Of a stretch of 64,000 nt of DNA, positions 9,167-17,970 are shown piece after piece. The DNA comes from Nocardia aurantia (lineage in GTDB: Bacteria; Actinomycetota; Actinomycetes; Mycobacteriales; Mycobacteriaceae): the NCBI RefSeq assembly GCF_009604425.1, contig NZ_WEGI01000004.1, positions 186,001 to 250,000 of the forward strand. Reading direction: 5' to 3'. A program made the position numbers and the translations under genes. The first letter of the stretch is position 1, and the number at the start of each line of letters is the position of its first letter. The notes beneath the pieces were generated by a model. That model saw only the letters and a list, made by a program, of their open reading frames with translations, had not been told where the DNA came from and did no database searches.

Positions 9167-9227
9167 CGAGATGCGTTCGCGGCGCTATTGTCACGGGATG
9201 ATGAGCGCCGTGCCGCGCGTCGGCGAG

Positions 9228-9244
9228 GTTCGCCGTTAGCGAAG
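9228..9244. promoter_or_regulatory. ClgR-like activator box upstream of clpP1
   Basis: GTTCGC-CGTTA-GCGAAG, a palindrome TTCGC-N5-GCGAA at 9229-9243. This fits the GTTCGC-N5-GCG pattern described for ClgR, the activator of clpP1P2 in Streptomyces, Corynebacterium and Mycobacterium. It lies about 190 bases before the clpP1 start. The right arm overlaps the tig terminator stem. Confidence 0.6.
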
Positions 9245-9281
9245 TGGGGCGGTACCGGGAGTTCGGTGCCGCCCCGCTTCG
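9239..9281 (+). terminator. tig transcription terminator hairpin
   Basis: GAAGTGGGGCGGTACCG (9241-9257) pairs with CGGTGCCGCCCCGCTTC (9264-9280) around a six-base loop, followed by GTTAGGGTTTGTG. The stem is 17 bp with two G-T pairs. It lies 70 bases after the tig stop. Confidence 0.65.
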
Positions 9282-9429
9282 TTAGGGTTTGTGTCAGCGA
9301 ACAAGGACAGGGTCGAGCGATGGGCACCGAGGAGACGGCTTGCGTCACCACGGCACGCCTCTGGGAGACCGCAAATGGGATCAAGGCAGTGCTTGCGAGC
9401 ACCGAGCCGGTGAGAGAGGGCAGGTATCC

Positions 9430-10047
9430 GTGACAATCAATCAGGCAGGGCCGGTCATGACATCCGCGACCGCTGGTCTCAACCTCAGTGATTCGGTGTA
9501 CGAGCGCCTGCTGCGGGACCGCATCATCTTCCTGGGTACCCAGGTCGACGACGACATCGCCAACAAGCTCTGCGCGCAGATCCTGTTGCTGGCCGCGGAG
9601 GATCCGAGCCGCGAGATCTCGCTGTACATCAACTCGCCGGGCGGGTCGGTCACCGCCGGCATGGCGATCTACGACACCATGCAGTTCGCCGAGTGCGACA
9701 TCTCGACGATCGCGATCGGCCTGGCCGCGTCGATGGGGCAGTTCCTGCTCACCGCCGGCACCACGGGCAAGCGATACGCGCTGCCGCACACCCGGATCAT
9801 GATGCACCAGCCGTCGGCCGGTATCGGTGGTTCGGCCGCGGACATCGCGATCATGGCCGAGCAGTTCGCGCACACCAAGCGCGAGCTCAACGAGTTGCAG
9901 GCGCTGCACACCGGCAAGTCGGTGGAGCAGGTCACCGCGGACGCCGACCGCGACCGCTGGTTCACCGCCAAGGACGCGCTGGAGTACGGGTTCATCGACA
10001 AGGTGATCACCCATGCCCGGCAGGCTTCCAACGGCAGTGCGAACTGA
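9430..10047 (+). CDS. clpP1: ATP-dependent Clp protease proteolytic subunit ClpP1
   Basis: 205 residues from the GTG at 9430, with an AG-rich GAGAGAGGG ~10 bases upstream; the ATG at 9457 is an alternative that would better match the ~200-residue family. The serine-protease triad is Ser101 (AASMGQ), His126 (IMMHQP) and Asp175 (ADRDRW). The N-terminal region GLNLSDSVYERLLRDRIIFLG is typical of actinobacterial ClpP1. In this phylum ClpP1 and ClpP2 form a mixed 14-mer that is active only as a heterocomplex, with ClpX or ClpC feeding substrates. It is the first gene of the clpP1P2 operon, 51 bases before clpP2. Confidence 0.96.
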   Translation: MTINQAGPVMTSATAGLNLSDSVYERLLRDRIIFLGTQVDDDIANKLCAQILLLAAEDPSREISLYINSPGGSVTAGMAIYDTMQFAECDISTIAIGLAASMGQFLLTAGTTGKRYALPHTRIMMHQPSAGIGGSAADIAIMAEQFAHTKRELNELQALHTGKSVEQVTADADRDRWFTAKDALEYGFIDKVITHARQASNGSAN

Positions 10048-10098
10048 CCTGCGCCGCATAGCGAATCGAGCTCAACCCCACCGACTTTGGAGACGAAG

Positions 10099-10767
10099 AT
10101 GACCCTCATCGATCCCCGCGCCGGCCTGTCCGGGATCGCGCCGGCGAGCCCGCAGGCGCGGTACATCCTGCCCTCGTTCATCGAGCACTCGAGCTTCGGT
10201 GTCAAGGAGTCCAACCCGTACAACAAGCTGTTCGAGGAGCGCATCATCTTCCTCGGCGTGCAGGTGGACGACGCCTCGGCCAACGACGTGATGGCGCAGT
10301 TGCTGGTGCTGGAGTCGCTGGATCCCGACCGCGACATCACGATGTACATCAACTCGCCCGGTGGCTCGTTCACCTCGCTGATGGCGATCTACGACACCAT
10401 GCAGTACGTCCGGGCCGACGTGGCCACCGTCTGCCTGGGCCAGGCGGCCTCCGCCGCCGCCGTGCTGCTGGCGGCCGGCACTCCCGGCAAGCGGGCTTGC
10501 CTGCCCAACGCCCGTGTGCTGATCCACCAGCCATCACTGGAGGGGGGCATCCAGGGCCAGGTTTCCGACCTGGAGATCCAGGCCGCCGAGATCGAGCGCA
10601 TGCGCCGGCTCATGGAGACCACCCTGGCCCGGCACACCGGTAAGGATGCCGACACGATCCGCAAGGACACCGATCGGGACAAGATCCTCACGGCCGACGA
10701 GGCCAAGGAGTACGGGATCATCGACACCGTGTTCGACTACCGGAAGCTCAGCGCTCAGAAGAAGTGA
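10099..10767 (+). CDS. clpP2: ATP-dependent Clp protease proteolytic subunit ClpP2
   Basis: 222 residues from the ATG at 10099; GGAG at 10089-10092 is six bases away, which rules out the in-frame TTG at 10087. The triad is Ser118 (GQAASA), His143 (VLIHQP) and Asp194 (DTDRDK). The N-terminus [20 protein letters not shown] is the actinobacterial ClpP2 signature. It partners with ClpP1 in one barrel in the cytoplasm. A strong terminator follows, so clpX is transcribed separately. Confidence 0.97.
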   Translation: MTLIDPRAGLSGIAPASPQARYILPSFIEHSSFGVKESNPYNKLFEERIIFLGVQVDDASANDVMAQLLVLESLDPDRDITMYINSPGGSFTSLMAIYDTMQYVRADVATVCLGQAASAAAVLLAAGTPGKRACLPNARVLIHQPSLEGGIQGQVSDLEIQAAEIERMRRLMETTLARHTGKDADTIRKDTDRDKILTADEAKEYGIIDTVFDYRKLSAQKK

Positions 10768-10779
10768 ATTGTGGCGGAT

Positions 10780-10810
10780 CCCTCGCCGGCAGCGGTCGGC
10801 GAGGGTTTTT
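10780..10810 (+). terminator. Rho-independent terminator after clpP2
   Basis: CCCTCGCCG (10780-10788), an eight-base loop, CGGCGAGGG (10797-10805) and TTTTT. A textbook intrinsic terminator 12 bases after the clpP2 stop. Confidence 0.85.
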
Positions 10811-11098
10811 CCGGAGCAGAAGTGGCAGGCGTGACGGACCGGGACACTCCCGTGACGAGAAACGTGCTCAAGTTGTCGACCTCGATCGCGCGTTCCGGGT
10901 ACGGTCACTCTAGGGACCTTTGCTCATGGTTGCCGAATGGAGTCGAAGGCGAACCGGTGCCCACCCCCATCTGGCCGCGCCGAAATGTGGCCGGCGCGAG
11001 ATACTGATGGTTGTGCGACGGGTAGCGTTGTTCGCAGATGGCTTGTCGGCAGCCGGGACAGACGGTTGCACGCGGACAAGGAAGTAGGGACCCACGAG

Positions 11099-12379
11099 AT
11101 GGCGCGCATCGGTGATGGCGGCGATCTGCTGAAGTGCTCTTTCTGCGGAAAGAGCCAGAAGCAGGTCAAGAAGCTCATTGCGGGACCGGGGGTGTACATC
11201 TGCGACGAGTGCATCGATCTGTGCAACGAGATCATCGAAGAGGAACTGGCCGAATCCAGTGAGGTGAAGCTCGACGAGCTGCCGAAGCCGCAGGAGATCC
11301 GCGACTTCCTGGAGCAGTACGTCATCGGGCAGGATTCCGCCAAGCGCACCCTCGCCGTCGCGGTGTACAACCACTACAAGCGTATTCAGGCCGGGGACAA
11401 AGGCCGGGACAATCGCGGCGAACCGGTCGAATTGGCCAAATCGAACATTCTGATGCTGGGCCCCACCGGCTGCGGTAAGACCTATCTCGCGCAGACGCTG
11501 GCGAAGATGCTGAACGTCCCGTTCGCCATCGCCGACGCCACCGCGCTCACGGAGGCCGGTTACGTCGGCGAGGACGTCGAGAACATCCTGCTGAAGCTCA
11601 TCCAGGCCGCCGACTACGACGTCAAGCGCGCCGAGACGGGCATCATCTACATCGACGAGGTCGACAAGATCGCCCGCAAGTCGGAGAATCCGTCGATCAC
11701 CCGGGATGTGTCCGGCGAGGGCGTGCAGCAGGCACTGCTGAAGATCCTCGAGGGCACCCAGGCGAGCGTGCCGCCGCAGGGTGGCCGCAAGCATCCGCAT
11801 CAGGAATTCATCCAGATCGACACCACCAACGTGCTGTTCATCGTGGCGGGCGCGTTCGCGGGGCTCGAGCGGATCGTGCAGGACCGGGTGGGCAAGCGCG
11901 GCATCGGTTTCGGCTCCGAGGTGCGGTCGAAGGCCGATATCGACACCAGCGACCGGTTCGCCGATGTCATGCCGGAGGATCTGATCAAGTTCGGCCTGAT
12001 CCCCGAGTTCATCGGCCGGCTGCCGGTCGTCGCCTCGGTCACCAACCTGGACAAGGAATCGCTGGTGCGCATCCTGTCCGAGCCGAAGAACGCGCTCGTG
12101 AAGCAGTACGTGCGGTTGTTCGAAATGGACGGCGTGGACCTGGAATTCACCACGGACGCGTTGGAAGCCGTTGCGGATCAGGCGATCCTGCGTGGCACCG
12201 GCGCCCGCGGCCTGCGCGCCATCATGGAGGAAGTGCTGCTGCCGGTGATGTACGACATCCCCAGTCGCGACGATGTCGCGAAGGTGGTCGTCAACGCCGA
12301 CACCGTCAACGACAACGTGCTGCCGACCATCGTGCCGCGCAAGCGGCAGCCACCGGAGCGCCGCGAGAAGACCGCCTAG
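11099..12379 (+). CDS. clpX: ClpX AAA+ unfoldase
   Basis: 426 residues. The N-terminal zinc-binding domain has Cys13, Cys16, Cys35 and Cys38. The AAA+ domain has Walker A GPTGCGKT at 121-128, Walker [10 protein letters not shown] at 182-190, the pore-loop region and the sensor motif [10 protein letters not shown] near the end. An IGF-type loop (GIGFG, near 280) docks on ClpP. ClpX unfolds tagged proteins into ClpP1P2. It has its own upstream region of ~290 bases, with possible -10 elements TACGGT and CACTCT around 10900, and only a weak Shine-Dalgarno before the ATG. The preceding terminator separates it from clpP2. Confidence 0.97.
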   Translation: MARIGDGGDLLKCSFCGKSQKQVKKLIAGPGVYICDECIDLCNEIIEEELAESSEVKLDELPKPQEIRDFLEQYVIGQDSAKRTLAVAVYNHYKRIQAGDKGRDNRGEPVELAKSNILMLGPTGCGKTYLAQTLAKMLNVPFAIADATALTEAGYVGEDVENILLKLIQAADYDVKRAETGIIYIDEVDKIARKSENPSITRDVSGEGVQQALLKILEGTQASVPPQGGRKHPHQEFIQIDTTNVLFIVAGAFAGLERIVQDRVGKRGIGFGSEVRSKADIDTSDRFADVMPEDLIKFGLIPEFIGRLPVVASVTNLDKESLVRILSEPKNALVKQYVRLFEMDGVDLEFTTDALEAVADQAILRGTGARGLRAIMEEVLLPVMYDIPSRDDVAKVVVNADTVNDNVLPTIVPRKRQPPERREKTA

Positions 12380-12417
12380 TCGACTGCCGCGCCACGACGA
12401 ACTCGTGTGTTCGGCCC

Positions 12418-12443
12418 CCGCCCCCGGCTTCGTCCGGGGGCGG
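12418..12443 (+). terminator. hairpin terminator after clpX
   Basis: CCGCCCCCGG, loop CTTCGT, CCGGGGGCGG: a perfect 10-bp GC stem 38 bases after the clpX stop. There is no T-tract, as is common in this phylum. Confidence 0.65.
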
Positions 12444-12580
12444 AGTCGTGCGTGCCGGGCAATCTCAGTGTGCCGGGGATGCGCGCCTGGTCATGGGACG
12501 AATCGGGCCCCTCGGCGTAGGCTTCGACATCGGGAGACGCCGATTGTTCGGGCCTGCTCCGGTAGGAGGACGATAGAACC

Positions 12581-14893
12581 ATGCACCGTAACGCCCCCAC
12601 CCGTGATATCGACGAGGCCAGGCTCACGGTCACCCCGCCGAAGCAGCAGGCCGCCGGCGTGACGGCGGTGGCGGTCGCGCTGGAGCGCGCCGTCGAGGAG
12701 ATGGGCGTGGTACGGACCGCCCGCACGCTGAGCCGGCTGAATCAGCAGCACGGCTTCGACTGCCCGGGTTGCGCGTGGCCCGAACCGAGCGGGCATCGCC
12801 GGCCCGCGGAGTTCTGCGAGAACGGCGCGAAGGCGGTCGCCGAGGAGGCGACACTGCGCACCGTCACCCCCGAATTCTTCGCGGAGCACTCGATCGCCGA
12901 TCTGTCCGGAAGGTCCGGATACTGGCTCGGTCAGCAAGGCCGCTTGACGCATCCGATGGTGCTGCGCCCCGGAGCCACACACTATGCGCCGATCTCCTGG
13001 GACGACGCCTACCGGCTGATCGCCGAGACGCTGCGCGGACTGGACTCGCCGGACGAGGCGCTGTTCTACACCTCCGGGCGTACCGCCAACGAGACGGCCT
13101 TCCTGTATCAGCTGCTGGTCCGCAGCTTCGGCACCAACAACCTGCCGGACTGCTCCAACATGTGTCACGAATCGTCCGGTACGGCGCTGACCGGCTCGAT
13201 CGGCATCGGCAAGGGGTCGGTCTCGATCGATGATTTCGAGCACGCCGATCTGGTCGTGGTGGCCGGCCAGAATCCGGGCACCAACCATCCCCGGATGTTG
13301 TCGGCGCTGCAGAAGGCCAAGGTGGCCGGCGCTCGGGTGATCGCGGTGAATCCGCTGCCCGAGACCGGCCTGCTCGGTTTCCGCGATCCGCAGACCGTGA
13401 AGGGTTTCACCACCGGCGTCGCGATCGCCGACGACTTCCTGCAGATCCGTCTCGGTGGCGATATGGCCCTGTTCCAGGGGCTGGCGAAACTGCTGTTCGA
13501 GGCGGAGGACCGGGCGCCGGGCACGGTGGTCGACCACGTCTTCGTCGACGCGCACACCGCCGGCTTCGCCGAGTACGAGAAGCATTGCCGTGCCGTCGAT
13601 CTCGCGGTCGTCGAGGAGGCGACGGGCCTGTCCCGGGAGCAGCTGGAGCGGACCGCCCGGATGCTGGCCGAATCGACATCGACCATCATCTGCTGGGCGA
13701 TGGGCCTGACCCAGCAGCGGCACGGCGTGGCGACCATCGAGGAGGCCACCAACCTGTTGCTGCTGCGCGGCATGATCGGCAAGCCCGGGGCGGGGGTGTG
13801 CCCGGTGCGCGGACATTCCAACGTCCAGGGCGACCGGACGATGGGCATCTGGGAGCGGATGCCCGAGACGTTCCTGGCCGCACTCGACACCGAATTCGGC
13901 ATCACCAGCCCGCGCGCGCACGGCTACGACACGGTGGACGCGATCCGCGCGATGCGCGACGGCCGGGCGAAGGTGTTCGTCGGGATGGGCGGCAATTTCG
14001 TCTCCGCCACCCCCGACACCGGGGTCACCGAGGCGGGCCTGCGCGGTTGCGCACTGACGGTACAGGTTTCGACGAAGCTGAACCGCAGTCACGTGGTGCA
14101 CGGGCACACCGCGCTGATCCTGCCCACGCTCGGCCGCACCGACGCGGACGTGAGCCCGGACGGCCGCAAACAGCAGGTGTCGGTGGAGGATTCGATGTCC
14201 ATGGTGCATCTGTCCACGGGCCGGCTGACCCCGGTGAGCGAGCATCTGCGCAGCGAGGTCGCGATCGTCTGCGAGCTGGCGCTGGCGCTGTTCGGGCCCG
14301 ATCATCCGGTGCCGTGGGCGCGGTTCCGGTCCGACTACGATCGGATCCGCGACGCGATCGCCCGCGTCGTCCCCGGCTGCGCCGACTACAACGCCAAGGT
14401 GCGGCAGCGCAACGGTTTCCAGCTTCCGCACCCGCCCCGGGACGCGCGGGAGTTCCGGACCGCCACGGGGAAGGCGAACTTCGCGGTGAACGACCTGCAC
14501 TGGCTGCCGGTGCCCGCGGGCCGGCTGATCCTGCAGACGCTGCGCAGCCACGACCAGTACAACACCACGATCTACGGCCTGGACGATCGTTATCGCGGAA
14601 TTCACAACGGCCGCAAGGTGATTCTGGTCAACCCGGAGGACATCACCGCGCTCGGCCTCGCCGACGGGGATCTGGTCGACGTGATCTCCGAATGGGCGGA
14701 CGGTGAGCGCCGGGTCACCGGATTCCGGGTCGTCGGGTATTCCACGCCGCGTGGTAATGCCGCCGCCTACTATCCGGAGACCAATCCGCTGGTGCCGCTG
14801 GATCATGTTGCCGAACGGTCGAATACGCCGGTGTCGAAGGCGGTCCCGGTCCGGCTCGAGCCGCACGTCCACACGACCGTCGCGGCGTCATGA
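12581..14893 (+). CDS. FdhF/YdeP-family molybdopterin oxidoreductase
   Basis: 770 residues. It belongs to the formate dehydrogenase alpha-like group exemplified by YdeP. CPGC at residues 61-64 and Cys79 (FCENG) are candidate iron-sulfur ligands. Cys195 in NMCHESSG lies where the molybdenum ligand (Cys or Sec) of formate dehydrogenases sits. The bis-MGD-binding folds follow, including QNPGTNHPRML, GHSNVQGDRTMG and the C-terminal beta-barrel region ending near YYPETNPLVPLD. AGGAGGA is ten bases before the ATG. It overlaps fdhD by four bases. The substrate is unproven for the YdeP branch, so formate oxidation should not be assumed. Cytoplasmic; no Tat signal. Confidence 0.9.
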   Translation: MHRNAPTRDIDEARLTVTPPKQQAAGVTAVAVALERAVEEMGVVRTARTLSRLNQQHGFDCPGCAWPEPSGHRRPAEFCENGAKAVAEEATLRTVTPEFFAEHSIADLSGRSGYWLGQQGRLTHPMVLRPGATHYAPISWDDAYRLIAETLRGLDSPDEALFYTSGRTANETAFLYQLLVRSFGTNNLPDCSNMCHESSGTALTGSIGIGKGSVSIDDFEHADLVVVAGQNPGTNHPRMLSALQKAKVAGARVIAVNPLPETGLLGFRDPQTVKGFTTGVAIADDFLQIRLGGDMALFQGLAKLLFEAEDRAPGTVVDHVFVDAHTAGFAEYEKHCRAVDLAVVEEATGLSREQLERTARMLAESTSTIICWAMGLTQQRHGVATIEEATNLLLLRGMIGKPGAGVCPVRGHSNVQGDRTMGIWERMPETFLAALDTEFGITSPRAHGYDTVDAIRAMRDGRAKVFVGMGGNFVSATPDTGVTEAGLRGCALTVQVSTKLNRSHVVHGHTALILPTLGRTDADVSPDGRKQQVSVEDSMSMVHLSTGRLTPVSEHLRSEVAIVCELALALFGPDHPVPWARFRSDYDRIRDAIARVVPGCADYNAKVRQRNGFQLPHPPRDAREFRTATGKANFAVNDLHWLPVPAGRLILQTLRSHDQYNTTIYGLDDRYRGIHNGRKVILVNPEDITALGLADGDLVDVISEWADGERRVTGFRVVGYSTPRGNAAAYYPETNPLVPLDHVAERSNTPVSKAVPVRLEPHVHTTVAAS

Positions 14894-15723
14894 GCCGGGT
14901 CACCGCCCGTCGCCGCATGGTGCGGATCACCCCGGCGGGGGAGATCCGGCGCCCGGACTCGCTGGCGGTGGAGGAACCGCTGGAACTGCGGATCGACGGG
15001 CAGTCGCTGACGGTGACGATGCGCACGCCGGGTAACGATGTCGATCTCGCGCACGGATTCCTGCTGAGCGAGAACATCATCGGCAGCGCCGACGATATCG
15101 TGTCGGCCCGCTACTGCGCGGGCACCGACGAGGACGGCCGCAACACCTACAACGTGCTCGACATCCGATTGCGCACGGCCACACCGATACTCGCTCGGAG
15201 TTTCCCGACCACCAGCGCCTGCGGCCTGTGCGGCAAGACCTCGCTGGACGAGGTGCACGCCCGCAGCCGGTATCCGCTGCCCGCCGAGGGGCCGGTGGTG
15301 GACGCCGCCGTGCTGGCGGCGCTGCCCGGCGAATTGCGTTCCCGTCAGGCGGTTTTCGATGCCACCGGTGGGTTGCACGCGGCGGGTCTGTTCACCTCGG
15401 ACGGGGTCGCGCTCGCGGTGCGCGAGGACGTCGGGCGGCACAACGCCGTCGACAAGGTGATCGGCGCGGCGATGCGCGAGGACCGGATTCCCGCCGGTGA
15501 GCTGGTGCTGGTGGTCTCCGGCCGCGCCTCGTTCGAGCTGGTGCAGAAGGCGGTCATGGCCGGGATCCCGGTGCTCGCGGCGGTTTCGGCGCCCAGTTCG
15601 CTGGCCGTGGACCTGGCCGCCGGCAGCGGGCTCACCCTCGCCGGATTCGTCCGCGGCGAGACGATGAACATCTACACGGGAGCCCATCGCGTCGCCCGCC
15701 GGAGTGCTACCCTCGCCATCTAG
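14890..15723 (+). CDS. fdhD: FdhD, sulfur-carrier/maturation protein for molybdoenzymes
   Basis: 277 residues with the conserved CGLCGK (Cys111 and Cys114), the pair that accepts sulfur and transfers it to the Mo-bis-MGD cofactor of formate dehydrogenase-type enzymes. Other family motifs are REDVGRHNAVDKVIG and VSGRASFELVQKA. The start ATG overlaps the stop of the molybdoenzyme (ATGA), so the two are coupled and FdhD most likely matures that enzyme. The stop codon TAG is itself the first three bases of a KstR-like palindrome serving the next gene. Confidence 0.95.
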   Translation: MSRVTARRRMVRITPAGEIRRPDSLAVEEPLELRIDGQSLTVTMRTPGNDVDLAHGFLLSENIIGSADDIVSARYCAGTDEDGRNTYNVLDIRLRTATPILARSFPTTSACGLCGKTSLDEVHARSRYPLPAEGPVVDAAVLAALPGELRSRQAVFDATGGLHAAGLFTSDGVALAVREDVGRHNAVDKVIGAAMREDRIPAGELVLVVSGRASFELVQKAVMAGIPVLAAVSAPSSLAVDLAAGSGLTLAGFVRGETMNIYTGAHRVARRSATLAI

Positions 15724-15734
15724 AACACGTTCCA
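15721..15734. promoter_or_regulatory. KstR-like operator (TnnAACnnGTTnnA)
   Basis: TAGAACACGTTCCA matches the published KstR consensus TnnAACnnGTTnnA at every fixed position. It starts in the fdhD stop codon and ends 17 bases before the ATG of the NTF2-fold gene. KstR is the TetR-family repressor of sterol catabolism in mycobacteria and rhodococci. Confidence 0.55.
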
Positions 15735-15751
15735 ATTCGGTGGGAGTCGAG

Positions 15752-16123
15752 ATGGCGCAGGCGATTCGCGAGACGATCGAGCAGTACGTGGAGCTGATGA
15801 CGACCGGCCCGGCGCCGAAGCTCGCCGCACTGTACGCGCCGGATGCGGTGGTCGAGGATCCGATCGGCAGCGAACCGCGCCGCGGTGCGGCGATCGAGGA
15901 ACTGTATGCCGCGCTGGACGTGATGGAGCAGCGCAAGGCGGAACTGCACACCGCGCGCGTCAACGGCACCCATGCGGCGTTCTGGTTCACGTTGGTCACC
16001 GAGGTGAACGGGCACCGCATGACGCTGTCGGCGATCGATGTCATGGAATTCGACGACGAGGGCCGCATCGTCAGCATGCGGGCCTACTGGGATCCGGCGG
16101 AATTGCAGTTCGAGCCGATCTGA
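15752..16123 (+). CDS. NTF2-fold/SnoaL-like protein, steroid delta-isomerase type
   Basis: 123 residues, the size of ketosteroid isomerases. The pattern is IEQYVELMTTG...LAALYAPDAVVEDPIG...FDDEGRIVSMRAYWDP, typical of the nuclear transport factor 2 / SnoaL superfamily, whose actinobacterial members include steroid delta-5-isomerases. An acidic residue in EDPIG and another near the C-terminal strand are candidate pocket residues, but an isomerase function is not proven by sequence. GGGAG at 15742-15746 supports the ATG at 15752. The KstR-like box just upstream independently suggests a link to steroid metabolism. Confidence 0.85.
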   Translation: MAQAIRETIEQYVELMTTGPAPKLAALYAPDAVVEDPIGSEPRRGAAIEELYAALDVMEQRKAELHTARVNGTHAAFWFTLVTEVNGHRMTLSAIDVMEFDDEGRIVSMRAYWDPAELQFEPI

Positions 16124-16184
16124 CGTTGTTGTCGGACCCTCGCGCTACCGTGGCTGCGTAACCGGCGATCGGAGGGAGGGCCCG

Positions 16185-16712
16185 ATGCGTATTTCGGTGG
16201 AGCGGTTCGGTGACGGGCTGCGGGTGCGTATGCGCTTGGATGTGGACCGGCGGCGATGGCTCGTTACGCGGATCGCGACGGCGCTGCTGGCGGTGATCGG
16301 GGTGGTGACAGGGGTGTGGGCGCTCGCCGCGCCCGCGGCCTGGTTCCGGAGTTTCCCGTTCGGGTTGAACTGGGTGCCGATGGGCGGCCCGTACAACCAG
16401 CATCTGGCGGTCGACGCGGGCGCGTTCTTCCTGGCGCTCGGGGTGCTCGCCGCGATCGCCTTCGCACTGGCCGACAGCCTGTTGTCCCGGGTGACGGGGG
16501 TGGTGTGGCTGGTGTTCGGTGTGCCGCACCTGATCTACCACGCCTCCCATCGCGCGGATATGTCCGCGGCGGGGTTCACGGTCATGCTGATCGCCGCGGC
16601 GCTCATGGTCGCGATCGCGGCCGCGGCGGTGATCGCCGCGCCACGCGGCCGGGTGCCGCTGCGCGATCCGGCGCCGATGAACATCCGGCTGCCGGGGCGT
16701 CGTAACGGGTGA
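16185..16712 (+). CDS. Hypothetical four-helix membrane protein
   Basis: 175 residues. After a ~25-residue cytoplasmic N-terminus rich in Arg there are about four hydrophobic segments: around 28-48 (ATALLAVIGVVTGVWALAAP), 78-97, 102-118 (VVWLVFGVPHLIYHASH) and 127-150. The Arg-rich tail is probably cytoplasmic. GGAGGGAGGG immediately precedes the ATG. No enzymatic motif is recognised. His/Tyr in HLIYHASH could bind metal or haem, but that is speculation. The gene stands alone between the NTF2-fold gene and a convergent MarR regulator. Confidence 0.7.
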   Translation: MRISVERFGDGLRVRMRLDVDRRRWLVTRIATALLAVIGVVTGVWALAAPAAWFRSFPFGLNWVPMGGPYNQHLAVDAGAFFLALGVLAAIAFALADSLLSRVTGVVWLVFGVPHLIYHASHRADMSAAGFTVMLIAAALMVAIAAAAVIAAPRGRVPLRDPAPMNIRLPGRRNG

Positions 16713-16892
16713 TGGCGGCGGCTCGATCTGATTGTTATCGGGCAAGGTTCAACGGCGAACCACGGGAGATCGACGAGGATCTCCGCCACGGGCGCGGCCG
16801 GTCCACCGGTCGTCACCGGTCCGACGCACGGGTATACCGCGAATGCCGGGAGGCGATCCGGGGGGTGCGGATGGAAGGGCACGCGGACAGCG

Positions 16893-17351
16893 TCACTCGC
16901 CGGTGGCGCTGTCCCCGACGATCTCCGCGCGAGGGAGAGCGGTCAATGCGGCCAGTGTGTTGAGGAAACCCCGGCGGTCCGCCGGGTCGAGGCGGCCGAG
17001 CAACTGCTCCTCCTTCGCCTGGATCGCCGACTGAGCGGCGTCACGCAGCCGCCGGCCGGCCGGGGTCAGCGCGAGCAACCGCGCGCGCCGGTCGGCCGGA
17101 TCGGGGCGGCGTTCGATCAGCCCACGTTCCTGCAGGTCGTCCAGCACCGCGATGATGCGGGTCTTGTCGGCGCCGATCTCCTCGGCGAGCAAGCCCTGAC
17201 CGCGCGTCGGCGCGCGGCCCAGCGCGAGGAGTACCGAATACGCCCACATGGTGAGCCCATGGGAATCCAGGACCGGCCGTTCCGCCGCCACGAGGGCACG
17301 AGCGAGCGGCACCATCATCGCCGCCAGATCCGGGCGTTCCGTCTTCGCCAT
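16893..17351 (-). CDS. MarR-family transcriptional regulator
   Basis: 152 residues. The winged-helix core reads SVLLALGRAPTRGQGLLAEEIGADKTRIIAVLDDLQERGLIERRPDPADRRARLLALTPAG, with the DRR wing diagnostic of MarR. The ATG at 17351 has no Shine-Dalgarno; TAGAGT lies eight bases upstream, so it may be leaderless. Its target is not clear: the neighbours are a membrane protein (convergent) and an unrecognised gene on the same strand behind it. A sensor-type repressor is the best guess. Confidence 0.88.
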   Translation of the reverse strand: MAKTERPDLAAMMVPLARALVAAERPVLDSHGLTMWAYSVLLALGRAPTRGQGLLAEEIGADKTRIIAVLDDLQERGLIERRPDPADRRARLLALTPAGRRLRDAAQSAIQAKEEQLLGRLDPADRRGFLNTLAALTALPRAEIVGDSATGE

Positions 17352-17359
17352 GCGGACAC

Positions 17360-17365
17360 ACTCTA
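17360..17365 (-). promoter_or_regulatory. candidate -10 of the MarR gene
   Basis: TAGAGT on the minus strand, eight bases before the ATG at 17351, without a Shine-Dalgarno. Confidence 0.35.
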
Positions 17366-17473
17366 CGTTCCCTGTCCCCGCGTATCTCCGCCGTGGCGAA
17401 CGTGCGGCAGCGCCGGACCTCGCCGCGGCGAGCTGGCGACGCCGGGTCTCCACCGCGGCGAATCCGGTGCGGT

Positions 17474-17845
17474 TCAGTTCGATCGGAGCCGAATCGAGGC
17501 AATCTCCGGGAGGCGGGTCGGCATGTCGTCGGTGACCCAGGCGTATTCGAGTCCCGCCAGCGCGCCGTCCTCGATCCATACCAACACCTCGCCGAGGTAT
17601 TCACCCGCCCCATCCAGGACGTGGGCGTCCACCGGCACGAGGTTCGTGAGCGCGGTCGCTCGTCTTAGCGGTTCGCGAACCCGGAAATCGACGCTCACCG
17701 AATGGGATGTCCGGATGGCCGTGACCTCCACCTGCTCGATCTGGCTTCGCAACTCCGCCGCACCGGCGAACTCGACGGACAGAATGTGCACCAGCAGAGC
17801 GCGCTCGGCCGCATTCAGGGCACGCGGGGAGATCGGTATCGCCAC
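17474..17845 (-). CDS. Hypothetical protein, family not recognised
   Basis: 123 residues from the GTG at 17845, with AGAAGG repeated just upstream. The sequence is well mixed and coding-like, with mostly G/C third positions. The C-terminal part (YLGEVLVWIEDGALAGLEYAWVTDDMPTRLP) is reminiscent of small actinobacterial proteins of unknown function that occur near toxin genes, where they might be immunity proteins. No toxin is visible here, so this is only a possibility. The N-terminus (SPRALNAAERALLVHILSVEF) is helical. No signal peptide or membrane segment. Confidence 0.6.
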   Translation of the reverse strand: MAIPISPRALNAAERALLVHILSVEFAGAAELRSQIEQVEVTAIRTSHSVSVDFRVREPLRRATALTNLVPVDAHVLDGAGEYLGEVLVWIEDGALAGLEYAWVTDDMPTRLPEIASIRLRSN

Positions 17846-17970
17846 CCTTCTCACCTTCTCAGCTCCCGTGGCCGGGCCGAGCCGGATCGATGCGGCACAA
17901 TACCCTGAACCTCGCGGCCTGCACAGAGTCCGTGGCGGTCGGGTCCCCGCTGATCGAACCTGTCGCGGCG

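Noticed and set aside
9188..9433. 81-codon frame between tig and clpP1
   Set aside because: It covers the tig terminator and the ClgR-like box, has no Shine-Dalgarno and overlaps the clpP1 start.
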